64,000 nucleotides of DNA, taken from positions 56,552 through 120,551 of the forward strand of contig JABGXW010000075.1 in the NCBI GenBank assembly GCA_018675575.1, given 5' to 3'. This stretch comes from Bacteriovoracaceae bacterium (GTDB taxonomy: Bacteria > Bdellovibrionota > Bacteriovoracia > Bacteriovoracales > Bacteriovoracaceae). Shown piece after piece: positions 8,857-17,030 of this stretch (its first letter is position 1; every line of letters starts with the position of its first letter). The translations under genes and the position numbers were made by a program. The notes beneath the pieces are model-generated. The model searched no databases. It saw only the letters and a list, made by a program, of their open reading frames with translations, and was not told the origin of the DNA.

Positions 8857-9045
8857 TCACGTAAATGGTTTGGCAAACTGACGAAGAAAAAGATTAAGTT
8901 CTTTTTCTGACTTGATGGATGCTTGCTTGGGCATTGGTTCAAGAATCTCTTCTTCAATAAATGCTTCTGCTAAAAGCTTTGTGAGTAGACCTTTAAATCC
9001 TCCCGAGATCTTTTCTGACTGGTTATTGCATTGCCTAAGTTCCAT
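8857..9045 (-). CDS. Small hypothetical protein (62 residues)
   Basis: No family recognised. The start is supported by a strong ribosome-binding site (AGGGAGG, 5 bases before the ATG) and the stop by a following hairpin with a T-run. The protein has a short amphipathic stretch (GFKGLLTKLLAEAFIEEE) and a helical-looking end (EKELNLFLRQFAK). It is soluble, with no signal peptide. An inverted repeat and a tandem 11-bp repeat lie upstream, so its expression may be controlled. It could be a small regulator, but nothing in the sequence proves that. Confidence 0.55.
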   Translation of the reverse strand: MELRQCNNQSEKISGGFKGLLTKLLAEAFIEEEILEPMPKQASIKSEKELNLFLRQFAKPFT

Positions 9046-9079
9046 GCTGTCCTCCCTGTAGTGCGTATGGATCTGTCCT

Positions 9080-9099
9080 CATGCTCAATTTAGAGCATG
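9080..9099. promoter_or_regulatory. Inverted repeat upstream of the 62-residue gene
   Basis: CATGCTC-AATTTA-GAGCATG, a perfect 7-bp inverted repeat, 34 bases upstream of the small gene's start on the minus strand. The symmetry and AT-rich centre suit a dimeric repressor site or a leader hairpin. There is no T-run, so I do not call a terminator. Confidence 0.4.
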
Positions 9100-9165
9100 T
9101 TAGATTCAAACTGATTATTTATATTTCCGTGTTCTTTGTGTATTTGTCAGTCTATAAAAAGTATA

Positions 9166-9187
9166 ACTTACGCACGACTTACGCACA
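9166..9187. repeat. Tandem 11-bp direct repeat
   Basis: ACTTACGCAC occurs twice with an 11-bp period (next bases G and A), about one helical turn apart, in the 255-bp gap between the small minus-strand gene and GrpB. The spacing would place two protein sites on the same face of DNA. Nothing else is recognised in this gap besides the inverted repeat nearer the small gene. Confidence 0.5.
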
Positions 9188-9300
9188 ATCCGCATTGAAT
9201 CAAGAGTTATTTTGTCAAATTTCTTTAATTGTTTGAGAGCTTATTGGAGCTTTTTGAATTAAATTGAGCTACATTAATATATCCTAAATTGGAGTTAATT

Positions 9301-9837
9301 ATGACGAAGTCGGAAAATATTAGTCTTGAAGCCTATGATGATGAATGGCCACTTCTATTTAAGGAAGAAGCTCAATATCTAATGAGTATTTTGCCTGAAG
9401 ATTGCCTTTTAGAATTTCACCACATAGGAAGTACTGCTATTCCAGATATGCCTGCAAAACCAATTATTGATTTAGGTATCATGATCACTTGTTTTGAAGA
9501 CGCTAAATTAAAAATTCAACCGATACTTCAAGAAAATGGTTATGAGTACATTTGGAGAGAAGATAGAACTCCACCATTCATGACTTTTATAAAAAGAAAT
9601 GATGAAGGCATAAGAACTCATCACGTTCACCTTGCAGAAGAAGAACATAACTTTTGGGATCGTCTTTATTTTCGTGAATATCTTAAGCAAAATAGAGACG
9701 AGGCTAGAAAATACTTTCAGTTAAAAGACGAGTTATGTAAAAAATACCCCACTGATCGTGAAGCATATACAGAGGGAAAATCTAATTATGTGAAAGAAGT
9801 CACGGCCGTGGCAAAAGATAAAGTTAAAGAATTCTAA
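9301..9837 (+). CDS. GrpB family protein (nucleotidyltransferase fold)
   Basis: GrpB proteins share a nucleotidyltransferase-like fold; their cellular reaction is poorly defined. The family pattern is clear: an opening YDDEWPLLFKEEAQYL, then EFHHIGSTAIPDMPAKPIIDLGI, a central HVHLAEEEHNFWDRLYFREYL and a closing KYPTDREAYTEGKSNYVKEV. Length 178 is typical. The ATG is chosen over an in-frame TTG 12 bases upstream because GGAG lies 6 bases before it. It stands alone between intergenic regions. Confidence 0.9.
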   Translation: MTKSENISLEAYDDEWPLLFKEEAQYLMSILPEDCLLEFHHIGSTAIPDMPAKPIIDLGIMITCFEDAKLKIQPILQENGYEYIWREDRTPPFMTFIKRNDEGIRTHHVHLAEEEHNFWDRLYFREYLKQNRDEARKYFQLKDELCKKYPTDREAYTEGKSNYVKEVTAVAKDKVKEF

Positions 9838-9932
9838 TTTATCTGAACATTTTTATATGCACTTGAAAATGAGCAATCATTTATGCTATCAGTAATTCAA
9901 AAAATAACAATCTCAATGTGAAAAGGATTCCA

Positions 9933-11516
9933 ATGATTAGTGCATCTAATGTTAGTTTAAGCTTTGGCGGACGTAAGTTATTTGATGAAGTGAATATCAA
10001 ATTTACCCCAGGCAATTGCTACGGATTAATTGGAGCGAATGGGGCAGGAAAATCTACTTTTATCAAAATTTTATCAGGCGAAATTGAATCAGGCACAGGT
10101 CAGGTTAATATTACGTCAGGTGAAAGGCTTTCAATATTAAAACAGGATCATTTTGCATTTGATGACATCAATGTTTTACAAACAGTCCTCATGGGTAATG
10201 AGAGATTGTTTAAAATTATGCAAGAAAAAGATATAATATATGCCAAAGAAGATTTTTCTGATGAAGATGGAATTAAAGCATCAGAGTTAGAAGCAGAGTT
10301 TTCTGAGATGAATGGATGGGAAGCTGAATCTGAAGCTGGAATTCTTCTTGCTGGGCTTGGAATTAAAGTTAAACTAAATGATAAAATGATGAAAGAGCTT
10401 ACTGGATCAGATAAAGTAAAGGTGCTTTTGGCCCAAGCCTTATTTGGGCAACCAGATATTTTATTATTGGATGAGCCAACTAACCATTTAGATATCAGGG
10501 CGATAGTCTGGCTAGAAAACTTTTTATTAAACTTTAAAAATACTGTCATAGTCGTTTCTCATGATAGACATTTTTTAAATAAAGTTTGTACACATATTGC
10601 AGATATCGATTTTAGAAAAATTACAACGTTTGCTGGGAATTATGACTTCTGGAGAACCTCCAGCGAATTGGCATTAAGACTTAGGGCCGATCAAAAAAGA
10701 AAAGCTGAAGATAAAGCAAAAGAATTAAAAGATTTTATCCAACGGTTTTCTGCAAATGCATCAAAGTCGTCACAGGCTACTTCAAGACAGAAACAATTAG
10801 AAAAACTACAATTAAATGATTTACCGATTACTACTCGAAAATATCCTTTTGTTCATTTTCAATCAAAAAGGGAGGCTGGTAAAGAGCTTCTTAGGGTAGA
10901 TAAACTTTCTAAAACTTTAGATGGAATAAAAATATTAGATGATGTCAGTTTTGTTATTAATAAGGGTGATAAAATAGTTTTATTAGGAAGTTCTGACATT
11001 GCTAAATCAACTCTCTTTCAAATTTTAACTGATGAAATGCAAGCGGATTCAGGATCTTATGAATGGGGAGTTACCATTACAAAATCATATTTCCCAAGTG
11101 ACAATTCAAAATATTTTGATGGGAATAATGATTCGATTATCGATTGGTTGAGACAATACTCCGAAGATAAAGATGAGTCTTTTATAAGAGGGTTTCTAGG
11201 ACGTATGCTTTTCTCTGGAGAAGAAGCAAAGAAAAAAGTATCAGTACTCTCTGGTGGAGAGAAGGTTCGATGCATGTTTTCGAAAATGATGTTATCAGGA
11301 GCAAATTTACTTCTGATTGATGGACCAACGAATCATTTAGACCTAGAAAGTATTACTTCAGTAAATGAGGGACTCATCAAGTTTAAAGGTACAGTCATTT
11401 TCACATCACATGACCATGAATTTATTCAGACTGTTGCAAATCGGATCATTGATATTGAAGGAAAACTCATCGAAGATAAGTATATTAGCTATGATGAATA
11501 TTTAAATATTCAGTAA
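9933..11516 (+). CDS. ABC-F ATPase, YbiT-like, with degenerate second ATPase domain
   Basis: ABC-F proteins bind the ribosome and act in translation or antibiotic protection. Similarity to E. coli YbiT runs the whole length, including ANGAGKST, QDHFAFDD, VSHDRHFLN and the linker RFSANASKSSQATSRQKQ (about 271-288). Domain 1 has an intact Walker A and LLLDEPTNHLD, though its signature reads LTGSDK. Domain 2 has lost key residues: Walker A is GSSDIAKST (D355 and A357 replace glycines), the Q-loop region reads YFPSDN, and Walker B is LLIDGPTNHLD, with Gly464 where the catalytic Glu belongs. LSGGE (439-443) is kept. The ATG follows AAAAGGATT. It does not look like a pseudogene, as the frame is open throughout. 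Confidence 0.92.
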   Translation: MISASNVSLSFGGRKLFDEVNIKFTPGNCYGLIGANGAGKSTFIKILSGEIESGTGQVNITSGERLSILKQDHFAFDDINVLQTVLMGNERLFKIMQEKDIIYAKEDFSDEDGIKASELEAEFSEMNGWEAESEAGILLAGLGIKVKLNDKMMKELTGSDKVKVLLAQALFGQPDILLLDEPTNHLDIRAIVWLENFLLNFKNTVIVVSHDRHFLNKVCTHIADIDFRKITTFAGNYDFWRTSSELALRLRADQKRKAEDKAKELKDFIQRFSANASKSSQATSRQKQLEKLQLNDLPITTRKYPFVHFQSKREAGKELLRVDKLSKTLDGIKILDDVSFVINKGDKIVLLGSSDIAKSTLFQILTDEMQADSGSYEWGVTITKSYFPSDNSKYFDGNNDSIIDWLRQYSEDKDESFIRGFLGRMLFSGEEAKKKVSVLSGGEKVRCMFSKMMLSGANLLLIDGPTNHLDLESITSVNEGLIKFKGTVIFTSHDHEFIQTVANRIIDIEGKLIEDKYISYDEYLNIQ

Positions 11517-11517
11517 A

Positions 11518-12021
11518 TTATTTTTTAATTGTAAATTTGTGAATGCCTTTAGAATGATCATGAGCAAAGAGTTCTGTAAAAGGCACTCCATTTAATTGAA
11601 GCTCCCAATCGTCACCAACTCTATCTAAAAGAAGTTCAGTATTTCCATACTTGTTCCTTGACCAGAATTTCCACATCTTAAGGAAATTTAAGTTAATATA
11701 ACCACCATTATGAGACTCAATATCAGCCCCCTTAAGGGTAATGACATCTGTTCCTTTCTTGACTAAAACGACAATTCCTTTTTTTAATTGTTTTACAGTG
11801 ATGGGAATTGATCTTTCAATATTTTTGCTCTTATCCAAGATATCGAATCTAAATTTGACTGCATCTTCTTTATCATCTGTAATGATGTATAAAATAGATT
11901 GATCATTGTTTGTCTTTTGAAAAAATTTTGCAAGAGCAATTTCTTTTCCGAAGGAAACTGAAAGTGTTGAAAAAGTGAATACTATACCAACAATTAGTGT
12001 TTTTCCGAATTGATTGGTCAT
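11518..12021 (-). CDS. Hypothetical exported protein
   Basis: No known family recognised. The chosen ATG follows GGGAGG by 3 bases and gives a clear signal peptide (FGKTLIVGIVFTFSTLSVSFG then KE), so the protein is probably periplasmic or exported. The mature part, about 140 residues, is rich in beta-type strands and lysine and contains WKFWSRNKYGNTELLLDRVGDDWELQLNG. An upstream in-frame ATG would add 19 residues before the signal and is less likely. It converges on the ABC-F gene, with stops 1 base apart. Confidence 0.65.
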   Translation of the reverse strand: MTNQFGKTLIVGIVFTFSTLSVSFGKEIALAKFFQKTNNDQSILYIITDDKEDAVKFRFDILDKSKNIERSIPITVKQLKKGIVVLVKKGTDVITLKGADIESHNGGYINLNFLKMWKFWSRNKYGNTELLLDRVGDDWELQLNGVPFTELFAHDHSKGIHKFTIKK

Positions 12022-12119
12022 GTCCCTCCCAGGGTGAGTTTCTTTTATGCTTAATTTAAAGCTAAAGAAACCTCTCATTAGGATATATTTTGATCAAGGA
12101 TAATGTAATTATTACGTTG

Positions 12120-12130
12120 ACGCTTCGCGT
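12120..12130. repeat. ACGC-TTC-GCGT mini-palindrome
   Basis: A 4-bp GC-rich inverted repeat around three bases, touching the stop codon of the metallophosphoesterase gene in otherwise AT-rich DNA. Similar ACGC...GCGT palindromes occur at 29540 and 41691. It may be a small dispersed element or chance. Confidence 0.3.
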
Positions 12131-13623
12131 TATCGGCGAGGGTTATAACCGAGGTTAGGTTCTTGATTTTTAGAGCATTTTCCATATTTCTCAAAATATT
12201 TTATTGAGTGATCAGTTAAAGAAATACTATCTTCATCCCAACTGTAGAGCGCAGCTTCACGTTCTTTATTTGGGTTTATCCAAACAAATAGTTTGTTTCC
12301 ATGCATATTTGAACACTCAAGATCCTCAAAAATTGGCGACCAAGTACCTGTGTTTAAATATTCTGAGTCTTTCAATTTCAAATGTCGCTCATTGTGGGTA
12401 TGACCCATAACAATTCTACTAACCTGACATGCTTGAGCAGAAAGTGGAGAATGGTCTAAGGCCAAATTTTGATTTGCATGTACATTGGAAGAAATACCGT
12501 GGGCATAATAAAGAAAAAATGGAGTCGCAATGGCAATGGGAATCATAAACCACCACAAAGATAAATCTGCAAAAATCATTGAAGTCGTAAAGATTTGCCA
12601 GGATCCTGCTAAAATTGCAAATATCAAAAATGCTCTGTCAAGCCACAATTCTCTTAAGATCATAAGAGGCCTCATGACTGCGGGGTGAGCATGGTTTTCT
12701 TTAAGTGTTAGAACCATTTGTGGAGTTGAATTTGATTTTCGAGCGATATTTTTGAGACGATCATCAAAAGTTAAAGGGTCTTTTAATGCTGGTAAAAGTC
12801 CTTCACCGATGGAATAAATCAATGTCCTCATTGCTCCTAGAAACCAGGTGATTCCCATAAATGGTTGAGTTCTAACTTCGTACTCAAAAAAGAAGACAAC
12901 AAATTCCCAAGTTGATTTAACAAATGAACTGTCGCAATGGGGATTTTTAAGACCCATATTATTAATCATGAATCGATTGGCCAGATTTCCGAAAGGAAGT
13001 CGAATTTTGAATTTTCCATTTTTTTTAATAACTGGATTAATTGGATTGAGGGCCATGCAGTAGGGGTCATATTGATGTCCATGTTCAATTAAAGTGTCTC
13101 CCTGACTTATATAGAACCATTCACAAAAACGAACATTACCTTTTAATTCTTCAGGTAATTTCAACTGCTTTATAACCATTTCTTGAACACTTACCCAGTT
13201 TAATTCTATATCATGGTTTCCAATAACAAAGACAACTTGATGTCCATGTTGAATAAACTGAGATAAAGCTGTAGTCCAGATAGAATGATCTTCCATAATA
13301 GTTTTAATTTTAAAAACAGATTTTTCTTCCATAGCATTAAGACCTAAACGTTTTTCATAGGACTTTATATGATATTCAGGATTTTCAGGAATACTCATAA
13401 CTGAATCAAAATCAAAAATATCTCCATTTAGAACAAGTTCTATTGGCTCCTTCCCTGTTTCAGATTCCATAAAACGAAGAAAGTCTTGAAAAGGTTGATC
13501 AATGAAATATTCTTTTCTTCTAAACTTTTTCCATAATGGTCTATTTGGGTCAGCTGCTTCCGCGTCAGAGAGATGAAGATCACTGACGATAATTGTGTGT
13601 AATTTATTAGTTATTCGACGCAA
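12130..13623 (-). CDS. Calcineurin-like metallophosphoesterase with membrane segments
   Basis: Two-metal phosphoesterase. Metal-binding motifs appear in the expected order: SDLHLSD (14-20), NGDIFDFD, IGNHDIELNW, EHGHQYDP, and far downstream MGHTHNER followed by YLNTGTW. Between the last two groups, two hydrophobic stretches (AFLIFAILAGSW and WWFMIPIAIATPFFLYY) suggest a membrane hairpin inserted in the fold. At 497 residues it is about twice a bare domain. The start is a TTG preceded by AGGAGG at a suitable distance. The pattern recalls UDP-diacylglucosamine hydrolase-like and related phosphoesterases, but the substrate is not readable. Confidence 0.85.
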   Translation of the reverse strand: MRRITNKLHTIIVSDLHLSDAEAADPNRPLWKKFRRKEYFIDQPFQDFLRFMESETGKEPIELVLNGDIFDFDSVMSIPENPEYHIKSYEKRLGLNAMEEKSVFKIKTIMEDHSIWTTALSQFIQHGHQVVFVIGNHDIELNWVSVQEMVIKQLKLPEELKGNVRFCEWFYISQGDTLIEHGHQYDPYCMALNPINPVIKKNGKFKIRLPFGNLANRFMINNMGLKNPHCDSSFVKSTWEFVVFFFEYEVRTQPFMGITWFLGAMRTLIYSIGEGLLPALKDPLTFDDRLKNIARKSNSTPQMVLTLKENHAHPAVMRPLMILRELWLDRAFLIFAILAGSWQIFTTSMIFADLSLWWFMIPIAIATPFFLYYAHGISSNVHANQNLALDHSPLSAQACQVSRIVMGHTHNERHLKLKDSEYLNTGTWSPIFEDLECSNMHGNKLFVWINPNKEREAALYSWDEDSISLTDHSIKYFEKYGKCSKNQEPNLGYNPRR

Positions 13624-13788
13624 GAAAAAAATCCTCCTATCATTTATTGTATCATTTGATTTTATTGTTTCATGTTCAATTTATGTAAAATAACAGTAAA
13701 ATCATAAGTCACTGAAACTAAAGCTTAATATAACTTTTTGGGTTTTCGAACTGCTTTAAAAAGAGCTTGAGACCATAAAATAGGGCAA

Positions 13789-15537
13789 TTAAAACTTCTC
13801 TAGTAATTTTGTTTTAAGACCTTGGTCTATGTCATAGTACTTCTCTAATCCACCATATTGTTCTGACGGTATATAGTTTTTGAGCCAGCCTTGTCTTACA
13901 AATATATTTTTTGCATGAACAAGGGGAATCATAGGTAAATCATCTTGTACCATCATGTTCATTTTTCTAACCAAATCATTTTGCTGTTTCCCAGCTTTCA
14001 TCTTATAGGCCATATCAAATAGGTGATCGAAGTTTTTATTTTGGTATCCCATTCTGTTGAATGAATCGGGATAATTTGGTCCATATAAAAGCTCGAAAAA
14101 ACTAAAACCAGAAGGTACACCGACAAACCAAGCAAGGTAGAAGAAATCAAACTTTCCCTTTTGAGCTCTCTCTAAAAGGTTGCCCCATGTGACTGACTCG
14201 ACTCTAATCTTAATATTAATACTGCTCATTTCTTTTTGAAAAAACTCTGCAATCTGTCTAGCTAAAGTTGTATTTTTCACTATAATGACAAACTCAGGTA
14301 AACCTTTTCCATTTCGATAGCCAGCTTGGGCAAGTAAAGTTTTTGCTTTCTCCGTGTTCTTTGTCAGATAATCTGCTTTTATAGGCGGCGTATTCCCTGG
14401 GATATTTGGAGGTAATACAGAGTTTGCAAGGTCTGCAATATTATTGAAAAATAGTTGATTGTATTTATTAAAGTCGAAAGCATGTGCAATGGCCTGCCTT
14501 AAGAATTTATTTTTTAAAAAGGGAGATTGCTGATTGATGCCAAAATAATAAACATTTGTTAATGAAGACGTGAACCCAAGTTGAATACCCTTGGCATTCA
14601 TTCCAGGTGAAATATTATTTGAAGGGCTGAGGGTCTCATTCATATTATCTTTAGGAACTTCTAAGTAATCCAACTTACCTCTTAGGAAATTGAGCCATGC
14701 TGACTGTGCTTCATTAATCACATGTACTTTAATTTTGTCTAAAAATGGTATTTTCTTGCCACCGTATTCCTTTAGAATAGAAGTGTAGGCTTTATCTCCC
14801 GTTGTGGGGAAAAGCTTTTCTCTGTACTCAAGATTTTTTTCAAAGATTATTTGGCTCTTTCTAATATATTTTTTTAAAATAAAAGGTCCTGTTCCAATCA
14901 TCACCTGAGAGAGATCATTTTTATAATATTCTAACGCTTCTAAGGGAAGTGGAGATGTTCTAATATTGGATAGGATATTTATGAATAAGTTATTTCTATG
15001 TTTAATTTTAATTTGAAGTGTATAGTCATCTAATACATTTATTCCTTTTATTTTTAATTGATAATTTGTTTTATCCAACTTTTTATTGGTTGCATAGAAT
15101 TCGCTTAATCCTACAATATGTTTATTCCAGTAATTGTAATGGGGGGAGACAATATGTGGGTCTGCAATTCGTTTAAAAGAAGTTGCAAAATCTTGAGCGA
15201 CTAGTTTTCTTTTTTTTCCGTTGAAAGCAGGGTCTTTTTGAAAAAAAATATTGTTTCTTATTTTAAGAGTATAGGTGAGTCCATCATGAGAAATAACTGG
15301 GTAATCCTGAGCCAAGTTTGGAAGAAGCCCAAATGGAGCATTAAAAGGATGGGTTTCATAAAGCGACTCATAAACTTTAGACAATTGAATTATTGACGCT
15401 AAATCTGTTGTTAGGTGAGGGTCAAAATGTTTTAAAGGACTTGATACTTGGTTGAGAACTTTAAAATGGGAGCTAGAAGATTGTTTTTTTGAGCAGCCCA
15501 AAAAAACCAAAAAGCATAAGATCGATATAGTTTTCAT
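13789..15537 (-). CDS. Peptide-type ABC transporter substrate-binding lipoprotein (SBP_bac_5)
   Basis: Extracytoplasmic solute-binding protein of the OppA/DppA class. A lipoprotein signal ends at the lipobox FLGC (Cys15). Family motifs follow: LKHFDPHLTTDLASIIQLSKVYESLYE, YTLKIRNNIFFQ, a binding-protein hinge region, LRQAIAHAFDFN and the VESVTWGNLLERAQKGKFDFFYLAW segment. Length 582 is typical. No permease or ATPase genes lie beside it, so it is either an orphan or served by subunits elsewhere. It is a single-gene unit with AT-rich flanks. Confidence 0.88.
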   Translation of the reverse strand: MKTISILCFLVFLGCSKKQSSSSHFKVLNQVSSPLKHFDPHLTTDLASIIQLSKVYESLYETHPFNAPFGLLPNLAQDYPVISHDGLTYTLKIRNNIFFQKDPAFNGKKRKLVAQDFATSFKRIADPHIVSPHYNYWNKHIVGLSEFYATNKKLDKTNYQLKIKGINVLDDYTLQIKIKHRNNLFINILSNIRTSPLPLEALEYYKNDLSQVMIGTGPFILKKYIRKSQIIFEKNLEYREKLFPTTGDKAYTSILKEYGGKKIPFLDKIKVHVINEAQSAWLNFLRGKLDYLEVPKDNMNETLSPSNNISPGMNAKGIQLGFTSSLTNVYYFGINQQSPFLKNKFLRQAIAHAFDFNKYNQLFFNNIADLANSVLPPNIPGNTPPIKADYLTKNTEKAKTLLAQAGYRNGKGLPEFVIIVKNTTLARQIAEFFQKEMSSINIKIRVESVTWGNLLERAQKGKFDFFYLAWFVGVPSGFSFFELLYGPNYPDSFNRMGYQNKNFDHLFDMAYKMKAGKQQNDLVRKMNMMVQDDLPMIPLVHAKNIFVRQGWLKNYIPSEQYGGLEKYYDIDQGLKTKLLEKF

Positions 15538-15710
15538 GTGATTATATTAAGTTATCAATAAATAGAAGTCATCACATGCGCTTTGCGAAATTTTAAATTA
15601 TGATAAAACCTTACACAGGTCATCAAATCTTGCTCAAGCAATGGTCAAACAGTATTTACGGCCCTATTATTTCATAAAATAACAAATTATTATGTGAAAA
15701 GGATTTTCCA

Positions 15711-16487
15711 ATGATAAACCGCAAGCTCTCACTAGTCTTCATTACAGCTCTATTTTCTCTTCCTGCTATTTCTGCAACAAAACATGAGTATGTTTTAAAA
15801 ACATTTACAAAAAAAATCTCGATGGTTTTTTCTTCTAAGGAAAAAGAAAACGGTAAATTAGATTTACACTTAGGATTAAAACTTAAACTACTTGGCTTGA
15901 GTCTTGGTTCTATGAATGAAATTACTTTAAGTTCAACAAACTTTATCCCTGAGCTTGATTCACGGTGTCGTTCACCAAAAAGAAAGGGCAAAAAGTATAA
16001 CTGTGTTTCTTCGAAATATCTGGGAGATTCGGAATTACTGATAAAAGAGTTTAATGCCAAAAATCCAGTATTAAATAGGGAGCTTTCAGCATCTTCAGAA
16101 AATGTGATGAAAATAAATATGAAGAAAAGGTTCCCTCTCTTTGATATAAATCGTGACCAAGTTTATAATTTAACATCTCTTTATTTTTTAACATCAGAAC
16201 CAGGGTTTGGAATGAGAGATCATAATAGAATCCTCTATGTCACAGGCTCGAAAGAGTTATTTAAAATTCAACTGAAATTGACGGAAAGGAACTCTAATGA
16301 ATTAGATGTAACTTTAGATGTTCTCAACTCTTATGTTGAAACTGAAGAAGGAAAGTATCTAAACAACTTTCCAAACTCTAAATCAACACTTCCTGGAAAA
16401 TTCATCTATAATAAATCACAAGCAGTGGTGACAGAACTTTACTTAAAAACTCAAAAAAATACATATGAACTAAAACTAAAAAGATAG
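15711..16487 (+). CDS. Hypothetical exported protein
   Basis: Unrecognised. It has an N-terminal signal peptide (LSLVFITALFSLPAISA, then TKHEY) and a 230-residue mature part rich in charged residues and beta-prone strands. Two cysteines around SRCRSPKRKGKKYNCVS could form a disulphide in the periplasm. The start follows AAAAGGATTTTCCA. The parvulin gene begins 9 bases after its stop on the same strand, so the two are probably co-transcribed. The neighbouring prolyl isomerase could act in its folding, which is speculation. Confidence 0.65.
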   Translation: MINRKLSLVFITALFSLPAISATKHEYVLKTFTKKISMVFSSKEKENGKLDLHLGLKLKLLGLSLGSMNEITLSSTNFIPELDSRCRSPKRKGKKYNCVSSKYLGDSELLIKEFNAKNPVLNRELSASSENVMKINMKKRFPLFDINRDQVYNLTSLYFLTSEPGFGMRDHNRILYVTGSKELFKIQLKLTERNSNELDVTLDVLNSYVETEEGKYLNNFPNSKSTLPGKFIYNKSQAVVTELYLKTQKNTYELKLKR

Positions 16488-16496
16488 AAGGTAGAA

Positions 16497-16760
16497 ATGA
16501 GAGCAAGTCATATATTAGTTGATCAGGAGTTTGAGGCCAACGATCTTTTAAAAAAGCTTGACGAGGGTGTAAGCTTTGAAGAATTGGCAAAGGATTTTTC
16601 TAAATGCCCATCGGGACAATCTGGAGGAGATTTAGGGGAATTTGGTAAGGGACAAATGGTAGTTCCTTTTGAAGAAGCATGCCTTGCTTTAGAAATTGAT
16701 CAAGTCTCTTTACCTGTTAAAACTCAATTCGGCTATCATTTAATAAAAAGATTGGGTTAA
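16497..16760 (+). CDS. Parvulin-type peptidyl-prolyl isomerase (PpiC-like)
   Basis: A single-domain rotamase (87 residues) catalysing cis-trans isomerisation of Xaa-Pro bonds. Diagnostic features are RASHILV at the start, [31 protein letters not shown]-type core (seen as [18 protein letters not shown]) and the end [10 protein letters not shown] with the conserved FGYH. There is no signal peptide, so it is cytoplasmic like E. coli PpiC. The ribosome-binding site GAAGGTAG precedes the ATG. The stop overlaps the convergent DUF1232 stop by 4 bases. Confidence 0.9.
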   Translation: [87 protein letters not shown]

Positions 16761-17017
16761 GAATCAATATCTCTCGGAATCTTATCCGGAGAATGTGAAC
16801 TTTCTTTTTTATTAAAAATGTTCGTTACATCGAATCCAAAATACCTAAGAGCTGAAATCACCAGGATTACGGCAGCGGCCTCATCTAGATTTCCAATGAT
16901 AGGGAGATTGTCCGGTATAAGCTCAATAAATCCTGCTGTGGGATTAAAAATATAAATCACACCGATTAACCCTGAAATTAACATTACAATTGATTTTATT
17001 AGGCTTCTTTTATCCAT
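16757..17017 (-). CDS. DUF1232-type small membrane protein
   Basis: A short protein with two hydrophobic segments (IKSIVMLISGLIGVIYIF and an AAAVILVISAL stretch) around the DUF1232 hallmark, seen here as IELIPDNLPIIGNLDEAAAV. In this family the motif follows the form P-D-x-IPDxIPxxGxxDD. Function is unknown. The tail is hydrophilic. It lies 13 bases downstream of the HD-GYP gene on the same strand, so the two are probably co-transcribed. Confidence 0.75.
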   Translation of the reverse strand: MDKRSLIKSIVMLISGLIGVIYIFNPTAGFIELIPDNLPIIGNLDEAAAVILVISALRYFGFDVTNIFNKKESSHSPDKIPRDIDS

Positions 17018-17030
17018 AACTTTACTCTTT

